From positions 62,001 through 126,000 of the forward strand of contig JAHBSM010000011.1 of the NCBI GenBank assembly GCA_019639115.1: 64,000 nucleotides of DNA, given 5' to 3'. The notes under the pieces were generated by a model. That model was not told the origin of the DNA, did not search any database, and saw nothing but the letters and a program-made list of their open reading frames with translations. This stretch comes from Acidobacteriota bacterium (lineage in GTDB: Bacteria; Acidobacteriota; Blastocatellia; Pyrinomonadales; Pyrinomonadaceae). Below are positions 62,662 to 64,000 of this stretch, one piece after another. Within the stretch, counting starts at the first letter, position 1. Each line of letters begins with the position of its first letter. The position numbers were made by a program, and so were the translations under genes.

Positions 62662-64000
62662 GGCTGAGTAAATGCAGCCGGTGCCGGACGGTCGCCGGCG
62701 ATCCCGAATCCTATCGCTCCGAATCCCGCTGTAGATCGAAGCATGAACCATATCCCGTCGCGATAGACGGCGCCGTCCGTTTTTCCGTCTCCGTCATAGT
62801 CCGCAGCGACCGGCAGATCGGTCGCGATCCCAAAGTTGAACGCCGTGAATCCCTCAGTCGAACGCTGAACGAACCAAGTGCCGCCGCGATAAACGGCCAG
62901 GTCGGTCCGTCCGTCGCCGTCGTAGTCGCCAGGTGCAGGCTTGTCTGTTGCAAGTCCGAACTGAGCGCCAGAGAACGAACCGTCGCCGCTATACAATATG
63001 AACCATATCCCGTTCCTGTAAACGCATAGGTCCGTGAGCCCGTCTCCGTCGAAATCGCCAAGCAGCGGTATGTCGCCGGCCTGTCCGAATTGAAACGCGG
63101 CGAACTGGCCATTCAGGCTGCGCGTCTCGTACCAGACGCCGTTGGAAGGGCGCCAGACCGCCAGATCGGCCCGGCCGTCGCCGTCGAAATCGCCCGGCCG
63201 CGGTAAGTCGCCATCGGCGCCGAACTGAGTTGCCTGAAATGTGTTGTCCGAGCTTCGGATCGAGAACCAGTATCCATTCGACGGCCGGAATACGGTGACA
63301 TCGGCCTTGTTGTCGCCGTCGAAATCGGCCGGGGCTATTATGTCCGTCGCAAGGCCGAACCCAATGCCCGTGAACGTGTTGCTCGCCGATAAAAGTTCGT
63401 ACCAAACGCCGTTTGACGGACGGAATACGGTCGGGTCAGCTTTCCCGTCGCCGTCAAAATCGAACGGTGTTCGGGCGACCCTTTGGATCGCCACGTCATT
63501 GCCGTCACCACCGTGATAAGTGATCCGAAACGCCGTATTTTGCGGGCCGGCAAAGGTCGCTCCCTCGGGCAGATTAAGGAACGTCCCGCTCGCGGGCGTC
63601 GATCCGCTCTTTCGCAAAACGACGAACGTGTCGCCGACCGCAGGCACAAATCCATTTATCGGCAGCGGAACGAGAGCCGCGTTATTGAGCGTCACGTTGC
63701 CGGTGACATTAAGCTGATCGTAGCCGGAGCCGGCAGTCGTGCCGCTTATCTTGCACAGATAAGCGCTCGTTTCTGAGAAGGTGATGCCGTTCGAAAGGTT
63801 GAGAATACCGGTCAGCGAAGTCAGCGTCCCGGAGCTTATACCGCCCTGAGTGATCGTTGTCGCGCCGACGGTGCCGGTACCGCCCAGCCCCGACACGCCG
63901 AGCGTTCCGCCGGTCGCCGAAGTGTTTATGGTAACTACACTATTCGGGATGTTGGCGTCCACGATCATTATCCCGTCATTGATGGTGAGCGGCCCGCTGA
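62658..64000 (-). CDS. FG-GAP/VCBS repeat surface protein (5' truncated at the window edge)
   Basis: The frame is open to base 64000, so the start lies beyond the window; 447 residues are visible. The first 150 are Gly/Thr/Asn-rich beta-helix-like strands ('GGTLGVSGLGGTGTVG', 'YDQLNVTGNVTLNNAA'). Then follow about six FG-GAP-like repeats of 40-50 residues, each starting with a Ca-binding DxDxDG motif ('FDFDGDGKADPTVFRPSNGVWYE', 'DFDGDNKADVTVFRP', 'DFDGDGRADLAVWRP', 'DYDGDGRTDLAVYRG'). A secreted calcium-stabilised propeller is expected. Confidence 0.85.
   Translation of the reverse strand, partial: SGPLTINDGIMIVDANIPNSVVTINTSATGGTLGVSGLGGTGTVGATTITQGGISSGTLTSLTGILNLSNGITFSETSAYLCKISGTTAGSGYDQLNVTGNVTLNNAALVPLPINGFVPAVGDTFVVLRKSGSTPASGTFLNLPEGATFAGPQNTAFRITYHGGDGNDVAIQRVARTPFDFDGDGKADPTVFRPSNGVWYELLSASNTFTGIGFGLATDIIAPADFDGDNKADVTVFRPSNGYWFSIRSSDNTFQATQFGADGDLPRPGDFDGDGRADLAVWRPSNGVWYETRSLNGQFAAFQFGQAGDIPLLGDFDGDGLTDLCVYRNGIWFILYSGDGSFSGAQFGLATDKPAPGDYDGDGRTDLAVYRGGTWFVQRSTEGFTAFNFGIATDLPVAADYDGDGKTDGAVYRDGIWFMLRSTAGFGAIGFGIAGDRPAPAAFTQP

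Noticed and set aside
62700..63480. Regularly spaced repeats near the right edge
   Set aside because: They are the coding repeats of FG-GAP units (DxDxDG), not a DNA repeat array.

Overview
The window reads as a chromosomal segment of a Gram-negative, moderately GC-rich bacterium of the Acidobacteriota, most likely class Blastocatellia. That placement is an inference from protein types: a VWFA-related acidobacterial protein, a DUF1800/DUF1501 secreted pair, PT-rich beta-propeller proteins with a Solibacter-type C-terminal region, FG-GAP repeat surface proteins, and many small secreted proteins. LptD and LpxB show an LPS-bearing outer membrane. No rRNA, phage, transposon or CRISPR array was seen. 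Both ends cut through large surface-protein genes.

Layout. 1-9.7 kb: end of a beta-helix surface protein, ChaN-like protein, S9 peptidase, YraN, a PQQ-type sugar dehydrogenase lipoprotein, the catalytic methylmalonyl-CoA mutase subunit and small exported proteins. 9.7-21.5 kb: an NtrC-type regulator, lptD, ilvE, a PT-rich propeller protein, lpxB, a STAS protein, an EamA transporter, an NTF2-like lipoprotein and a CYTH protein. 21.5-31.8 kb: an SLT-like transglycosylase, the overlapping pair glmM-aroB, a B12-binding radical SAM protein and the DUF1800-DUF1501 pair. 31.9-43.7 kb: pgsA, tRNA-Thr, ppa, small membrane/TPR/lectin-like proteins, a VWFA protein coupled to a DNA glycosylase, plsC, a tandem PilZ protein and gyrA. 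43.7-50.1 kb: a 934-residue surface protein and the minus-strand cluster ruvA - CPBP protease - ruvB - glycosyltransferase.

The most unusual part is 50.7-53.1 kb: a compact bacterial microcompartment (BMC) locus with a class II aldolase, one BMC-H hexamer gene, three diverged BMC-P pentamer genes, and a 70-residue cysteine-containing protein. The aldolase carries a cysteine motif and a C-terminal amphipathic helix resembling an encapsulation peptide. A long stem-loop precedes the aldolase start and another separates the BMC-H gene from the BMC-P genes. No aldehyde dehydrogenase, PduL or BMC-T gene is in the window, so the locus is either split or streamlined.

Downstream lie a TPM protein - degenerate nucleotidyltransferase - LemA cluster and dnaX. 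dnaX contains an uninterrupted run of nine A residues after which both alternative frames stop at once, suggesting a slippage-made gamma subunit. Then come aqpZ between two tRNA-Ser genes, tadA, a DUF2270 membrane protein, a zinc-ribbon protein, an esterase, an inositol-monophosphatase-family enzyme and the start-truncated FG-GAP protein at the right edge.
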